Shown here: positions 29,796 through 38,364 of the stretch, piece by piece
Layout of the letters: each line of letters opens with the position of its first letter
Numbering within the stretch: position 1 is the stretch's first letter
Source of the DNA: a virus
Length of the DNA: 64,000 nucleotides
IMG/VR virus record: IMGVR_UViG_3300031788_000005
Location: 1 to 64,000 of that record
Strand: one strand, 5' to 3'
Made by a program: the position numbers and the translations under genes
The notes under the pieces: generated by a model
What the model was told of the DNA's origin: nothing
What the model saw: the letters and a program-made list of their open reading frames with translations, nothing else
Database searches by the model: none

Positions 29796-31880
29796 TTAAC
29801 TACCGACAAGATTCACATATTGGGTAACGCCTTCCAAGAACTTCTCGTTATTTTGCCAATATAAATTCTCAAACAATGGATAATTTGTGATGACTTCCGA
29901 AGCCACCGTCTTCAAATCGTGTTCAGCTTTGCCAGCCATGGAATAATATTCCTTCCAAGCAATGGCAGTGTCTAGAACCTTTTTGTCGTTTGAATATTTC
30001 ATATACTCGAATACTTCATTAGCCTTAGCCAATACAGTTGTGTTGCTAACTTTCTTAGCAATCGACCCAATGTAGGGCAACCAGCTATAAGATGAATTAG
30101 ACTCATAAGCCAATCTATTAATAAGTTTCTGAGAAATCTTATTAGCGTCAAAATATTTAGTTAACTCCTGTTCGATAAAGTTCCATAAAGAAATCATACC
30201 TGAATTCTTAAGGACAATATCCCGTTTAGCAATCTTGAATCCATAAAGTTTAGGAATAGTAATCCCAAATACCTTAAGGTCTTCAATAATTTTATTGAGT
30301 TTACTGGAATGAACTAACATCCTAGCTTTATCTTCATACTTAAACCCTTCTAAAATAACATATACTCCCGAATCATTGGCGATATCAACAGTTTCCTTCT
30401 CCCAGTAACTAGAGTTGCTATGGCCAGTACTAGTATGACCAGCAGCATAAACATGGTTATAGATAAACTCTTTACTTGCATGCTTTAAATTCTTAACTGG
30501 CCCACCGCTTACAGTAGATAGAACGATTTTTGGCAGTGAACTTAGGAGGATAAAGTTACTATCCACTAATCCCGTCTCAGTCAAGAAATCCTGCTTATCC
30601 TTTTCAGTGTTATAATGAAGGATATAGACATCCTTACCACCGCTGTTAAAAACTAGGTTATAGATACGGTTACTGATACCGTTGGCAATTTTCAGGTCAT
30701 TGTAGATAAGAACCGTCTTATCGCTACAGGAAATAGTATTATAATCGCAGACTTTAATCTTACTACCCTTATAACTACTTTCGTACTTACGCAGTAGGAA
30801 TGTATTAATGTTTTGATTCTCAAAACGGATATCAGAATTCAAGACAGCCTTACCATTGAAGGTTAGACTGGATTTAATCATCCCGCGAAGAGCGTAAAGA
30901 TTACTCCCATAATCCATGATGGTACCATAATATTTACAGGCATCAAACATAGTGGCGCAAGATTGAAAACGGATATTAAGAGTCGTGGCAACTTCCTTAA
31001 TAATTTCCTCCAACTTAGCCTTGATAGCGTCTTTGGTTTTGGTGTTGTACTCCAAAGATTCACGGGAAGCTGAAACAGAAATATCCCCAATACCAAATTG
31101 GACTTCCAACCCACAGGAAAGCGCGGCTGAAATAGCTTCGTTCTGTCCAAATTGATTATGAATGGGATAGGCAATATTACCCATGATAGCTAGTGCAGTG
31201 GTCGTCCCGCCATAGATAGCCCAATCTTTCCCTTCTACAATCGCCGTTCGCGGTTCATAGACCAAATCACTTCCATATATAATAGGACGAACCTTGAAAT
31301 GTTGAAAAAGAGTCTGAGCCTTTTGAATAAAAGCCAACACGTCATAATCCTTAACGGCAACGCAAACTTCTACTCCATCGCTTTCCAAAGTGGGTTCGCT
31401 TGCCAACTTTGCAATCTGGCTAAGATTTTCGCTATCCACATAAATGTTGTAGGTGTTCTTAACTCCACCGTAATAGGAAGTTAGAATAAATGAATCGCCA
31501 TAAGCCAAGGGAGCGACTTTTCCAATTCCCATAAAACCAGCCTGAAGATTAGTCCCGCGCTTTGAACTAGAGCCATAATAAGCATACAGATTGACAATTG
31601 AATCTTCGGACATACCAGTGCCGAAATCGCGAATTCGCAAGGTTGTTTCATTACGTGTGGGAAGTGTTACTTCAATGGGACGGTCAGGGCATCCAGCCTC
31701 AACATGAGAGTCAATCGCATTTACCGCAATTTCACGGATGACTGCCATGATTTTATCTGAGTAGATTTGGGAGCGAAGAATGTTTTGAATGAAACCCATA
31801 CCCTCCTTATGGATTCCCATTTCTTTGCTCAATTTAATACCGTGTGTTTGGACTGTGTTTACGTTTTGTTCAATTATCAT
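29796..31880 (-). CDS. rIIA: rIIA-like GHKL ATPase (694 aa)
   Basis: The N-terminal GHKL ATP-binding fold has motif I AVIREIAVNAIDSHVE (residues about 43-58), then DFGTGM and GFMGIGK near 93-121. The long C-terminal part is unlike Hsp90 or MutL and fits T4 rIIA, whose size is similar. In T4, rIIA with rIIB prevents abortive death of lambda-lysogenic hosts and affects lysis inhibition; the mechanism is unsolved. Leader of about 33 nt after TTGACT, 17 bp, TAAAGT. An rIIB-like gene lies 1.6 kb upstream in transcription order. Confidence 0.75.
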   Translation of the reverse strand: MIIEQNVNTVQTHGIKLSKEMGIHKEGMGFIQNILRSQIYSDKIMAVIREIAVNAIDSHVEAGCPDRPIEVTLPTRNETTLRIRDFGTGMSEDSIVNLYAYYGSSSKRGTNLQAGFMGIGKVAPLAYGDSFILTSYYGGVKNTYNIYVDSENLSQIAKLASEPTLESDGVEVCVAVKDYDVLAFIQKAQTLFQHFKVRPIIYGSDLVYEPRTAIVEGKDWAIYGGTTTALAIMGNIAYPIHNQFGQNEAISAALSCGLEVQFGIGDISVSASRESLEYNTKTKDAIKAKLEEIIKEVATTLNIRFQSCATMFDACKYYGTIMDYGSNLYALRGMIKSSLTFNGKAVLNSDIRFENQNINTFLLRKYESSYKGSKIKVCDYNTISCSDKTVLIYNDLKIANGISNRIYNLVFNSGGKDVYILHYNTEKDKQDFLTETGLVDSNFILLSSLPKIVLSTVSGGPVKNLKHASKEFIYNHVYAAGHTSTGHSNSSYWEKETVDIANDSGVYVILEGFKYEDKARMLVHSSKLNKIIEDLKVFGITIPKLYGFKIAKRDIVLKNSGMISLWNFIEQELTKYFDANKISQKLINRLAYESNSSYSWLPYIGSIAKKVSNTTVLAKANEVFEYMKYSNDKKVLDTAIAWKEYYSMAGKAEHDLKTVASEVITNYPLFENLYWQNNEKFLEGVTQYVNLVGS

Positions 31881-31928
31881 AATAGGTTTTATATTTTATT
31901 TAATTACATCCCTACTTTAGCAGAAGGT

Positions 31929-32222
31929 TCATTGACAGTCAAGTTCTTTTTTAAAATAATTACCCCAATCTGGTTTGATTTTTAAATCCTTTAATTGTCT
32001 TTCATAAATAGCAGCGTAATAACGAATTGTAGTTAAAGCATTAAAATAATTAAGTTTACGTTTGATTATACCAGCAATAGAAATAGATTTAAAAAGTTTG
32101 AATTCCGTTCCACATTTATGACAATGGATAAGTTGATGACATCTTAAATCGCCGCAGGAACACATATCACGATTATCATGATAGTAATTTATTGGAGATT
32201 CAATCCATTCTTTAAACATCAT
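31929..32222 (-). CDS. zinc-finger protein (97 aa)
   Basis: Cys and His clusters (CSCGDLRCHQLIHCHKCG, residues 21-38) form a compact zinc site, followed by a basic helical region. Last gene of the operon from 33368, between the rII-like genes. Unknown. Confidence 0.65.
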   Translation of the reverse strand: MMFKEWIESPINYYHDNRDMCSCGDLRCHQLIHCHKCGTEFKLFKSISIAGIIKRKLNYFNALTTIRYYAAIYERQLKDLKIKPDWGNYFKKELDCQ

Positions 32223-32227
32223 AAAGA

Positions 32228-32551
32228 TTAAGGAATCGACCCCACATACTCATGTAACAACTGGTTTACTTTAATCATCTTAGCCAGATACCACAAACCG
32301 CCTTGATTCTTGGGTTTCTTGAGTGTGGTGACATCTTTAATTTCGATTTCCGCCCAGACACGTCCTTTATTAGTTAAATGTGGCGCGTGAGGTTGAGGGA
32401 CACAATGCCAGCCGTGTCTTACTTTAAAGCCATCAGTGGGAAAGAGTTCTGCCTTTAGCCATTTTCCTATTTCCAGAGGTTTGGATTTGTTAATAAATAA
32501 TGATGTAATTTCGCCATTGGCTTTCAGGCGGAAGAGTTTATAGGCTTTCAT
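32228..32551 (-). CDS. conserved phage hypothetical protein (107 aa)
   Basis: MKAYKLFRLKANGEITSLFI, GWHCVPQPHAPHL and KGRVWAEIEI belong to a widely distributed family of small phage proteins. No function is known to me. Confidence 0.7.
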   Translation of the reverse strand: MKAYKLFRLKANGEITSLFINKSKPLEIGKWLKAELFPTDGFKVRHGWHCVPQPHAPHLTNKGRVWAEIEIKDVTTLKKPKNQGGLWYLAKMIKVNQLLHEYVGSIP

Positions 32552-32557
32552 TTAAAA

Positions 32558-32782
32558 TTAAGACATTTCTAGTATTTTTTTAATTTGCTTAAGTTTTTCC
32601 AAACCTTTTTTTATCCTACCATGTGATTCTCGTTCAATGCGCTTTTCAATTTCACTGTAATTATCACCGCCGTTAGAGGCACAACACAAATTTGTACATT
32701 TAATAATGAATCCATCTTCGCCATCAGGAGTTTGACTCATATCTATATCACCACAAATGGGGCATTTTACATAATTAATCAT
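32558..32782 (-). CDS. zinc-ribbon protein (74 aa)
   Basis: CPICGD near residue 7 and a later CTNLCC pair form a zinc ribbon, then a charged helix. Its start overlaps the end of the next gene upstream by 8 nt. Confidence 0.65.
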   Translation of the reverse strand: MINYVKCPICGDIDMSQTPDGEDGFIIKCTNLCCASNGGDNYSEIEKRIERESHGRIKKGLEKLKQIKKILEMS

Positions 32783-33158
32783 ATTTTTTCATTCCTTGGA
32801 TAAATAAAGGTTTAATGGTTTTATAATTATCAAACGCCCAAGAATAGGCTTTACCATAATTCGCCCCCTTTTCTTCTAGAAAATAAGCAAAATATCCTAT
32901 AAACCATGTGGCTTCTTGTCCTCGGTCGTGGTTGTTTTTAAAGTGTTTTTTTACTCGTTTGAATAAATTGTATATAGTCCAAGAAGAAACATTCACAAAT
33001 TCTCCACTGCATTTTGTACATTTCAATCCGGCGTGATATTGACTATCATAATAATCACATTTGCCGCATAATTTTAACTTAGGATTGAAGCGTTTGATTT
33101 CAGAAGCAAGAATATCTTCTATATCAGTCAAGGTTATTGTAAAATCAGTAGTTTTCAT
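32775..33158 (-). CDS. zinc-finger protein (127 aa)
   Basis: CGKCDYYDSQ and CTKCSGEF, spaced about 18 residues, form a zinc finger inside an otherwise helical protein. Unknown; the number of such proteins around the rII-like genes is notable. Confidence 0.65.
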   Translation of the reverse strand: MKTTDFTITLTDIEDILASEIKRFNPKLKLCGKCDYYDSQYHAGLKCTKCSGEFVNVSSWTIYNLFKRVKKHFKNNHDRGQEATWFIGYFAYFLEEKGANYGKAYSWAFDNYKTIKPLFIQGMKKYD

Positions 33159-33368
33159 TTACTTCATTCTAAGCGGAAGTCGTTCCATTGCATTAGCCTG
33201 AGTATCTTCCTTAGTTTGCCGTTTGTAGTCAGATTTAGCCTTGTTTATCCGAATCATGGTTATTGCCGGAACATTCAAAAGGTGTCCCACCATATCCATC
33301 GCATCGTGTGGCCCAAATTGGGTTTCACATTCGACTTCAATTGTTAATTTAGTTTTATAAAAACTCAT
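33159..33368 (-). CDS. hypothetical protein (69 aa)
   Basis: A beta-type start (TKLTIEVECETQFG) and a Lys/Arg-rich end. Promoter TTGACA, 17 bp, TAGATT, 6 nt to ATG. Leads the small operon between the rII-like genes. Confidence 0.65.
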   Translation of the reverse strand: MSFYKTKLTIEVECETQFGPHDAMDMVGHLLNVPAITMIRINKAKSDYKRQTKEDTQANAMERLPLRMK

Positions 33369-33403
33369 ATTTCTAATCTAACATAAAAATTTATTCTTGT
33401 CAA

Positions 33404-33442
33404 TAAAAAAGACCAACCAGAATTTCTTCTAATTGGTCTTTC
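33404..33442 (-). terminator. rho-independent terminator after rIIB-like gene
   Basis: AAGACCAA/TTGGTCTT stem followed on the minus strand by TTTTTT. It lies 27 bp after the stop of the rIIB-like gene. Confidence 0.75.
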
Positions 33443-33468
33443 TTGCTTAGGTGGAGAAAGGCGTTTTG

Positions 33469-34554
33469 TTAAATAAACTTTCCATTACCATCGCGCTTTT
33501 GCCGCTTTGCCGCCTTACGCAACTTGGCACGGGTGGCGGGACTAATTGTGGTCTTTTTTACAACCTTGGCGACGGGTGCCTTGGCTTGTTTGACTTCGGC
33601 GTATACAGAACTATAACCCTCGTTATAACCCTCTGCAAATGAGAAGTCATTAATATTACCGTCTTGGATATCAGCCAATGCCTGGCTAGCATCACGAACG
33701 ACTCCATCCTTGGCGTCATAAACACCTTCTTTGTAGCCAAGTGCGCGAGAATTTGCACCATCGCTGTCGTAATCGCTTCCATCATTGAAAGCTACAGTAG
33801 GTTCAGTTTGATACAATGCGCCGAATTTTTCGCCAGCCTCATAACCAGAACAGTCGCCAAATACCAAATACTTACAGCAACGACCCTTGGTATTATTGTA
33901 ATCTGTTGGAATACAAACTACATCAGCAGGGTTAATCTTGACGATTACTACTCGACCCTTACCACCATGATACTGAGATAGATAAGCTTGCGAACAGAAA
34001 TGCAAACCATTTGAACAAGTTTTATTGGAGTTTTCATCCACATGATTGCGCGGAACTTCAACTGTTTTTCCAACAGAATTATCAAAGGTCTTGGTATAAA
34101 AGTCCTTATAATCTTCAGTCACTTTGCGATAAGCCAAAAAATGACCATCTTCGGTAATTGGCAACTTCGCGTATTCCAAGAATCCATAAAGTTCCTCAAC
34201 AGCACGGAAAGAAGGATTCTGCAATAGATTCTCAAGGAAATTAAGTAACGGCTGGAATGGCAAACCACTCTTCATGAATTCCTTAATTTTAGTGACCACA
34301 TAATTGTGGACAGCCTGACCCTTATAGAAAACTTCGCCACCCTTGACGACCAAGTTACCACGAGTAAATGAAGCCGTAACCGCGATATTGGCGTTTGGGT
34401 TAAGAATATCTTCTAGACGAGAAAAATTCTGGCTGGCAATGAGGTTTTTCAATTCCTCATACTTCGGGTTGGAATGGTTGACGTTGTATGGCGTGCCGTT
34501 GACAACGATGGCGATGGATGAATCAGTAATAATGTAACTTGGACTATTTGTCAT
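33469..34554 (-). CDS. rIIB: rIIB-like protein (361 aa)
   Basis: N-terminal features (IIASQNFSRLEDIL-like region, a helical LNFLENLLQNPSFRAVEELYGFLE near 105-128, EDGHFLAYRKV) and NGLHFCSQAYLSQY near 184 match the T4-type rIIB family. It acts with rIIA in T4. A C-terminal Ala/Lys/Arg-rich tail (after about residue 320) is extra. Promoter TTGACT, 17 bp, AATAAT with a leader of about 35 nt, like rIIA. Confidence 0.75.
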   Translation of the reverse strand: MTNSPSYIITDSSIAIVVNGTPYNVNHSNPKYEELKNLIASQNFSRLEDILNPNANIAVTASFTRGNLVVKGGEVFYKGQAVHNYVVTKIKEFMKSGLPFQPLLNFLENLLQNPSFRAVEELYGFLEYAKLPITEDGHFLAYRKVTEDYKDFYTKTFDNSVGKTVEVPRNHVDENSNKTCSNGLHFCSQAYLSQYHGGKGRVVIVKINPADVVCIPTDYNNTKGRCCKYLVFGDCSGYEAGEKFGALYQTEPTVAFNDGSDYDSDGANSRALGYKEGVYDAKDGVVRDASQALADIQDGNINDFSFAEGYNEGYSSVYAEVKQAKAPVAKVVKKTTISPATRAKLRKAAKRQKRDGNGKFI

Positions 34555-34632
34555 ATATTTTGTTTGTTTTTTATTGTTAACTATGAATTTATTATTGCAA
34601 AACTTTCAGTAAAAGTCAAGGGGTATTTTAAA

Positions 34633-34785
34633 TTATTTTAAAGGGCGTTGAGCGGCAAAGACTCCCCTTGAATGCTCCAAACACATCTTCCACCAACCTG
34701 CTGATTTCAAGGCCCATCCTGACATTTCGATAACGGCTGGCCTTTTACAACCCCTAAGCTGACATTTATGTTTTTGGGATTTCAT
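34633..34785 (-). CDS. small Cys/His protein (50 aa)
   Basis: Cys near residues 8, 13 and 35 with a nearby His suggest a metal site; basic overall. It starts 2 bp after the stop of 34788-35216. Unknown. Confidence 0.55.
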   Translation of the reverse strand: MKSQKHKCQLRGCKRPAVIEMSGWALKSAGWWKMCLEHSRGVFAAQRPLK

Positions 34786-34787
34786 TT

Positions 34788-35216
34788 TTATTTCAACGTA
34801 AAAGAACCGTCCTTCTCAAAACTAATAATAGTGGAGGATTCTGATTTGGTACTTTTGATTTCTTTGCCAGTCGCGGGATTAATACCCAATTTACGCCAAT
34901 GAACTAAATAACTGTCAACTTCTTCCCGTAACGTTTTTTCCACATCTTCACCTTTAATCGTCGAAAACAAGGCTGTCAGTAATAAACCCGAGGCATCATC
35001 AGCATGGCAAACACCAAACTTTTTTAGAACATCTTGCATTAAAGAAGTTTTTTGATTCCACAATTTCCAGCCATTTCTTAGTTGTCGACCCGTCGAATGA
35101 TGGACCATGGCCGGTTCGTTTTTTTGAATAAATTCTTTCTCTTCGGGGGAAACGTCGGCAACAAGCATTTTCACAGCCGAATCAAAATCAGTGGGAATTT
35201 CATCAGATATATTCAT
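34788..35216 (-). CDS. DUF6794-like protein (142 aa)
   Basis: PTDFDSAVKMLVADVSPEEKEF, MVHHSTGRQLRN and HADDASGLLLTALF match a family of phage and bacterial proteins I know as DUF6794 (name from memory). Function unknown. Promoter TTGACA, 17 bp, CAATAT, 6 nt to ATG. Confidence 0.7.
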   Translation of the reverse strand: MNISDEIPTDFDSAVKMLVADVSPEEKEFIQKNEPAMVHHSTGRQLRNGWKLWNQKTSLMQDVLKKFGVCHADDASGLLLTALFSTIKGEDVEKTLREEVDSYLVHWRKLGINPATGKEIKSTKSESSTIISFEKDGSFTLK

Positions 35217-35313
35217 ATTATCATATTGACACTTTCCTAAAGAATTGTCAAGAGATTTCCATGATTATTTATTCCCTGATGGATTATTCAGGTGTAATTC
35301 CCTATAATATGAT

Positions 35314-35451
35314 ATGGGAAGAAAAAAACTTAACCGAACCAGAGAAGAACTCCTTGAACAACACAGAGCCTGTCAAAGACGCTACTATTCAAAAAATAGG
35401 GAACAACTTAATGTCAAACGACTTAAACGCTACTTCGCCGAAAAAGATTAG
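35314..35451 (+). CDS. small basic protein before GIY-YIG gene (45 aa)
   Basis: On the plus strand, MGRKKLNRTREELLEQHRAC continues as a Lys/Arg/Tyr-rich helix. Such short basic proteins are often found next to homing nucleases in phages. A TATAAT at 35303-35308 lies 5 nt upstream. It overlaps the start of the GIY-YIG gene in another frame. Confidence 0.55.
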   Translation: MGRKKLNRTREELLEQHRACQRRYYSKNREQLNVKRLKRYFAEKD

Positions 35452-36298
35452 CGGTATTTATAAAATAATAAATAAAGTTAATGGGAAATATTATGTGGGT
35501 AGTAGTATTAATATTTATAGAAGGTGGTCCATGCATAAATCATGGCTTAATCGAAACAAACATCATAATTATCACCTACAGTTATCTTGGAATAAATATG
35601 GCCAGCAAAACTTTGATTTTATTATCGAAAAAGAAGTACCTCCAGAAACCCTTTTAAAAGTAGAAGACGAGTATCTATTACTAGCCAAAAAAGAAGCGTC
35701 ATATAATCTAAATTTTAACGCCACGGGTTCTGATGTCAGTAATTCTACAAGAAGTATACTATCCCAAAAAGGAAAAGAAAGATGGTTAAACCAACAATAT
35801 AGAGAAACTCAAACTTTAAAAATTACTCAAGCCATGAATAAACCAGAAGTGAAATTAAGGGCTTCAAATTTGACTAAGGCTACTATGACACCAGCAAGGA
35901 AACTACAACTTTCATTTTTTGCAAACGTTCCCAGAAATTTAAATAAAATTAAATTATTTAATAAATTTACTCAAGAAATCTTTGAAGGAACACAATGGGA
36001 ATGCCGAAAAAAATATTCTCTTAACGCCTCCCATCTATCAGGATTAATACAAGGAAAAAGACTTTCTCATAAAGGGTGGATTTTATTCAAAAATCGTTTC
36101 AATAAATACGTCTTAGAAAATCAGTTAGGGATAAAGTCTCTAACCAAAATAAAACTAACCAACTCAATCAGCCAAGAGATGTTTGAAGGAACTAGAGATG
36201 AATTTAAAAAAAGATATAAAATAAGTAAAAGTAATGCTAATAATTTAATAAATAAAAAGATAAAATCGCACAAGGGATGGAGATTAGCCTCTATTTAA
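35411..36298 (+). CDS. GIY-YIG homing endonuclease (295 aa)
   Basis: ISGIYKIINKVNGKYYVGSS (residues about 12-31) is the GIY-YIG signature, with the Arg and Glu of the catalytic site further on. The C-terminus has two tandem DNA-binding repeats ending SHKGWILF and SHKGWRLA, like NUMOD modules. The frame is open from 35261, but the start at 35411 fits the overlapping small gene. Plus-strand insertion among minus genes and low GC suggest a mobile selfish gene. Its stop overlaps the YopX-like gene end. Confidence 0.85.
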   Translation: MSNDLNATSPKKISGIYKIINKVNGKYYVGSSINIYRRWSMHKSWLNRNKHHNYHLQLSWNKYGQQNFDFIIEKEVPPETLLKVEDEYLLLAKKEASYNLNFNATGSDVSNSTRSILSQKGKERWLNQQYRETQTLKITQAMNKPEVKLRASNLTKATMTPARKLQLSFFANVPRNLNKIKLFNKFTQEIFEGTQWECRKKYSLNASHLSGLIQGKRLSHKGWILFKNRFNKYVLENQLGIKSLTKIKLTNSISQEMFEGTRDEFKKRYKISKSNANNLINKKIKSHKGWRLASI

Positions 36299-36658
36299 AT
36301 TATTAAAAATATTTCCTACTACTTCTAAACTATTTCGGTCTATCCTATCACCCAAACAAAAAGAATATTCCATGTATTCATTAGTCATGTATCGTCCGAA
36401 AGAAAAACACGCGTTCTTATCATCCCAAAATACTTCAGCCTTTTTAATATCCTCTGATTCGGGACCATGCGCGTATCCTTGCAGGGTGAAATTAATCAGG
36501 TCGCCGGAATAAATTTTTTCCCCATTCTTGTCTTTTAAACCAGTATATTGCAAAAACTCATAGGTCGGGTCATTGAAATCAACCCTTCCAATTAAGTTAA
36601 AATCTACAAACTTACTCAAATGGTAATCCCAAGCCTTGAATGATATTTCGCGGTTCAT
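36284..36658 (-). CDS. YopX-family protein (124 aa)
   Basis: Begins REISFKAWD and has FLQYTGLKDKNGEKIYSGDL (residues about 35-55) and a C-terminal EVVGNIFNN. These are the conserved parts of the YopX family found in phages. Function unknown. Confidence 0.8.
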   Translation of the reverse strand: MNREISFKAWDYHLSKFVDFNLIGRVDFNDPTYEFLQYTGLKDKNGEKIYSGDLINFTLQGYAHGPESEDIKKAEVFWDDKNACFSFGRYMTNEYMEYSFCLGDRIDRNSLEVVGNIFNNLNRG

Positions 36659-36659
36659 A

Positions 36660-36917
36660 TTATCTTCCTAAATAACTGGCTCCTTCCTTAAATCCTTCAA
36701 AGAAAATATCTTGTCCTTCCCTACTAAGACCTTTGGGGAAATAAGTTATTTTATGTTGAACGTAACAACCACCCAAACCGCCATCTTGATGTATTTGCTC
36801 AACAATACAAGGATACTTCACTGGATATTCTTTAAGTGCGGGACATGGCTCTTTATTAGGCGGACTTTTGTAATAGTAAAAATCTTTAAATTCTTTTGGT
36901 GTATTAATTATTTTCAT
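36660..36917 (-). CDS. hypothetical protein (85 aa)
   Basis: Lys/Pro-rich, with GGLGGCYVQHKI in the middle. Promoter TTGACT, 17 bp, TAAACT with 12 nt to the ATG. Leads the YopX-like gene. Confidence 0.65.
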   Translation of the reverse strand: MKIINTPKEFKDFYYYKSPPNKEPCPALKEYPVKYPCIVEQIHQDGGLGGCYVQHKITYFPKGLSREGQDIFFEGFKEGASYLGR

Positions 36918-36968
36918 TTAACTATCTTTAGTTTAAAATATTTTTCTCACAAAGTCAACAAAAATCTG

Positions 36969-37079
36969 TATAATATATTGCGTAGTGATAATAAAACCAA
37001 CCAACAGAATTTTGGCTTTTCGTGAGCGTTTTGGAAACGCACTTCGATTTATTTGAACTACGCAGCACGAAAGGCTTTT
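36969..37079 (+). ncRNA. plus-strand structured leader RNA I
   Basis: TATAAT at 36969-36974 predicts a start at about 36980. GCGTAGT at 36980-36986 then pairs perfectly with ACTACGC at 37057-37063, closing about 84 nt before the ATG at 37080. GCGTTT/AAACGC forms an internal hairpin. This is the only example of the closed-RNA arrangement seen on the plus strand. Confidence 0.55.
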
Positions 37080-37214
37080 ATGACTAAAAAATGGACACCC
37101 AAAGAAATAGCTTATCTTAAAGAAAATTATTCAAAATTTAGAGCCAAAAAATGCGCTCAAGATTTAAAAAGAAGTTTAAATTCTGTTTATTGTCAAGCTA
37201 AATTATTGAATTAA
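37080..37214 (+). CDS. SANT/Myb-like small DNA-binding protein (44 aa)
   Basis: KKWTPKEIAYLKENYSKFRA and CAQDLKRSLNSVYCQA are two helices of a Myb/SANT-like HTH. Small proteins of this type often accompany homing nucleases in phages. Plus strand, close to the GIY-YIG gene, with a structured leader. Confidence 0.65.
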   Translation: MTKKWTPKEIAYLKENYSKFRAKKCAQDLKRSLNSVYCQAKLLN

Positions 37215-37390
37215 TTAGTTCTGCTCCTAGTGTGAAATTCCACTGAAGATTCAGGAACTTCGTTAACAACACCACTAAAAGAAATTAGAAAAGACTTATT
37301 GTGTAATAGACAGCACCATAAATATCCCTCAGTATTTTTTGGGATATGAATGTCTCCAACCGTCACGTCTTTTTTGAGAAAAACCCTCAT
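37211..37390 (-). CDS. hypothetical protein (59 aa)
   Basis: Beta-rich with a CC pair. ATGA-coupled to the upstream gene; its stop converges on the plus-strand HTH gene with a 4-nt overlap. Unknown. Confidence 0.6.
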   Translation of the reverse strand: MRVFLKKDVTVGDIHIPKNTEGYLWCCLLHNKSFLISFSGVVNEVPESSVEFHTRSRTN

Positions 37391-37587
37391 TCTAGAATCC
37401 CATTTTCCAAATCCTCTAAGATAGAGGTTGAGATTTTAGCCGCGTTAGTTTCACCACTTTCCACGTAATTTCCTACAAATTCTTTGATTTTAAGAAGCCC
37501 TAATGTTTGAATTTCGGAGTCTTTGCCAGCGGTTCTTAGTTCGGTTAAGACATCCATAAACAGATTTTCAATATCGTCAGTACTCAT
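37387..37587 (-). CDS. helical acidic protein (66 aa)
   Basis: Glu/Asp-rich all-helical. It has a promoter-like TTGACA, 17 bp, CAAGAT inside the end of the previous gene. Unknown. Confidence 0.65.
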   Translation of the reverse strand: MSTDDIENLFMDVLTELRTAGKDSEIQTLGLLKIKEFVGNYVESGETNAAKISTSILEDLENGILE

Positions 37588-37588
37588 A

Positions 37589-37723
37589 TTATTCTTCTAT
37601 CTTGCCACTATTCTCGGGAAATGTCAAGTAAAATTCCTTCTTAAGACTTTCGTACTTAGCAATAAAATCAGTAAATTCCTTAATAACTTTTTTCCCTGCT
37701 TTTTTATCGCGAAGAATTATCAA
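37589..37723 (-). CDS. small helical protein with TTG start (44 aa)
   Basis: Good coding character (RDKKAGKKVIKEFTDFIAKY) but no ATG; TTG at 37723 is the likely start, 3 bp after the previous stop. The next gene's promoter lies inside its 3' end. Unknown. Confidence 0.5.
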   Translation of the reverse strand: MIILRDKKAGKKVIKEFTDFIAKYESLKKEFYLTFPENSGKIEE

Positions 37724-37727
37724 GACC

Positions 37728-37952
37728 TTAGACAGTAGTAATGAGTTGTGGTTCAGGGACATAAGTTGATTCGACTTCTATAAAAAATTCTTGTGGTTTT
37801 TGTTGCAAATGAGAAAAGATATGTTCGTTGGGTATTACCCTTTGAGACTGGTAAATGCACCCGAATTTATTTCCATCTTTATGGGTTAACATAGTTTCAA
37901 AATGAAAGCCGTCTAGCTGTCTGGTTGTAAATGTGAAATCTGCTATGTCCAT
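37728..37952 (-). CDS. hypothetical protein (74 aa)
   Basis: Beta-rich. The start at 37952 is chosen for its TAATATG junction with the upstream stop; an ATG four codons earlier is possible. Unknown. Confidence 0.65.
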   Translation of the reverse strand: MDIADFTFTTRQLDGFHFETMLTHKDGNKFGCIYQSQRVIPNEHIFSHLQQKPQEFFIEVESTYVPEPQLITTV

Positions 37953-37953
37953 A

Positions 37954-38184
37954 TTAATCTCCATTAATCTTTGCAGCCAGTGGTTTCGGCATAAATCCCT
38001 CGCATCGGCCCTCTGGTGAAATTTTACAGATACTTGGAGTCATACATTTTAGTCTTATATTGAATTTACAACCGACCGCCTGACAGTCTATATCTAGCCA
38101 ATCGCGACTTAGCCACGGATGATGTTCCTTTCCGTGACCGACTCTAGGATTAGTCCGGCAGTTTTCATTCGTCGTGTCCGTCAT
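37954..38184 (-). CDS. Cys-rich protein (76 aa)
   Basis: C-x4-C-x7-C-x5-C-x7-C spacing in the C-terminal half suggests a small metal-binding or disulphide domain, similar to DUF1540-type motifs. Overlaps the upstream gene by 20 nt. Unknown. Confidence 0.6.
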   Translation of the reverse strand: MTDTTNENCRTNPRVGHGKEHHPWLSRDWLDIDCQAVGCKFNIRLKCMTPSICKISPEGRCEGFMPKPLAAKINGD

Positions 38185-38359
38185 TCTCCAACAATTCTTC
38201 GTATTCGCACGTCTCAATCATATCCTGCAATAACTCTATAACATCCTTTTTATTAGAATCAAAATTATCTTGTAAGTCGCCTGTGGAAAACAGGTGTGAT
38301 ATATTTTCGAGTTTTTCAATGATTTTTTCTAAGTTGTGGATAATTTTGTCGGGTTTCAT
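38165..38359 (-). CDS. helical hypothetical protein (64 aa)
   Basis: Leu/Ile/Lys/Glu-rich, coiled-coil-like, with an acidic tail. It follows a short upstream frame at 38365-38418. Unknown. Confidence 0.6.
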   Translation of the reverse strand: MKPDKIIHNLEKIIEKLENISHLFSTGDLQDNFDSNKKDVIELLQDMIETCEYEELLENDGHDE

Positions 38360-38364
38360 AATTA

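Noticed and set aside
30878-31174. Frames inside the rIIA-like gene in other phases
   Set aside because: No promoter or start context; composition typical of antisense or shifted shadows.
29796-31880. Hsp90 or DNA gyrase/MutL gene
   Set aside because: Only the GHKL ATP-binding part matches; the C-terminal domains are unlike these and the rIIB-like neighbour favours rIIA.
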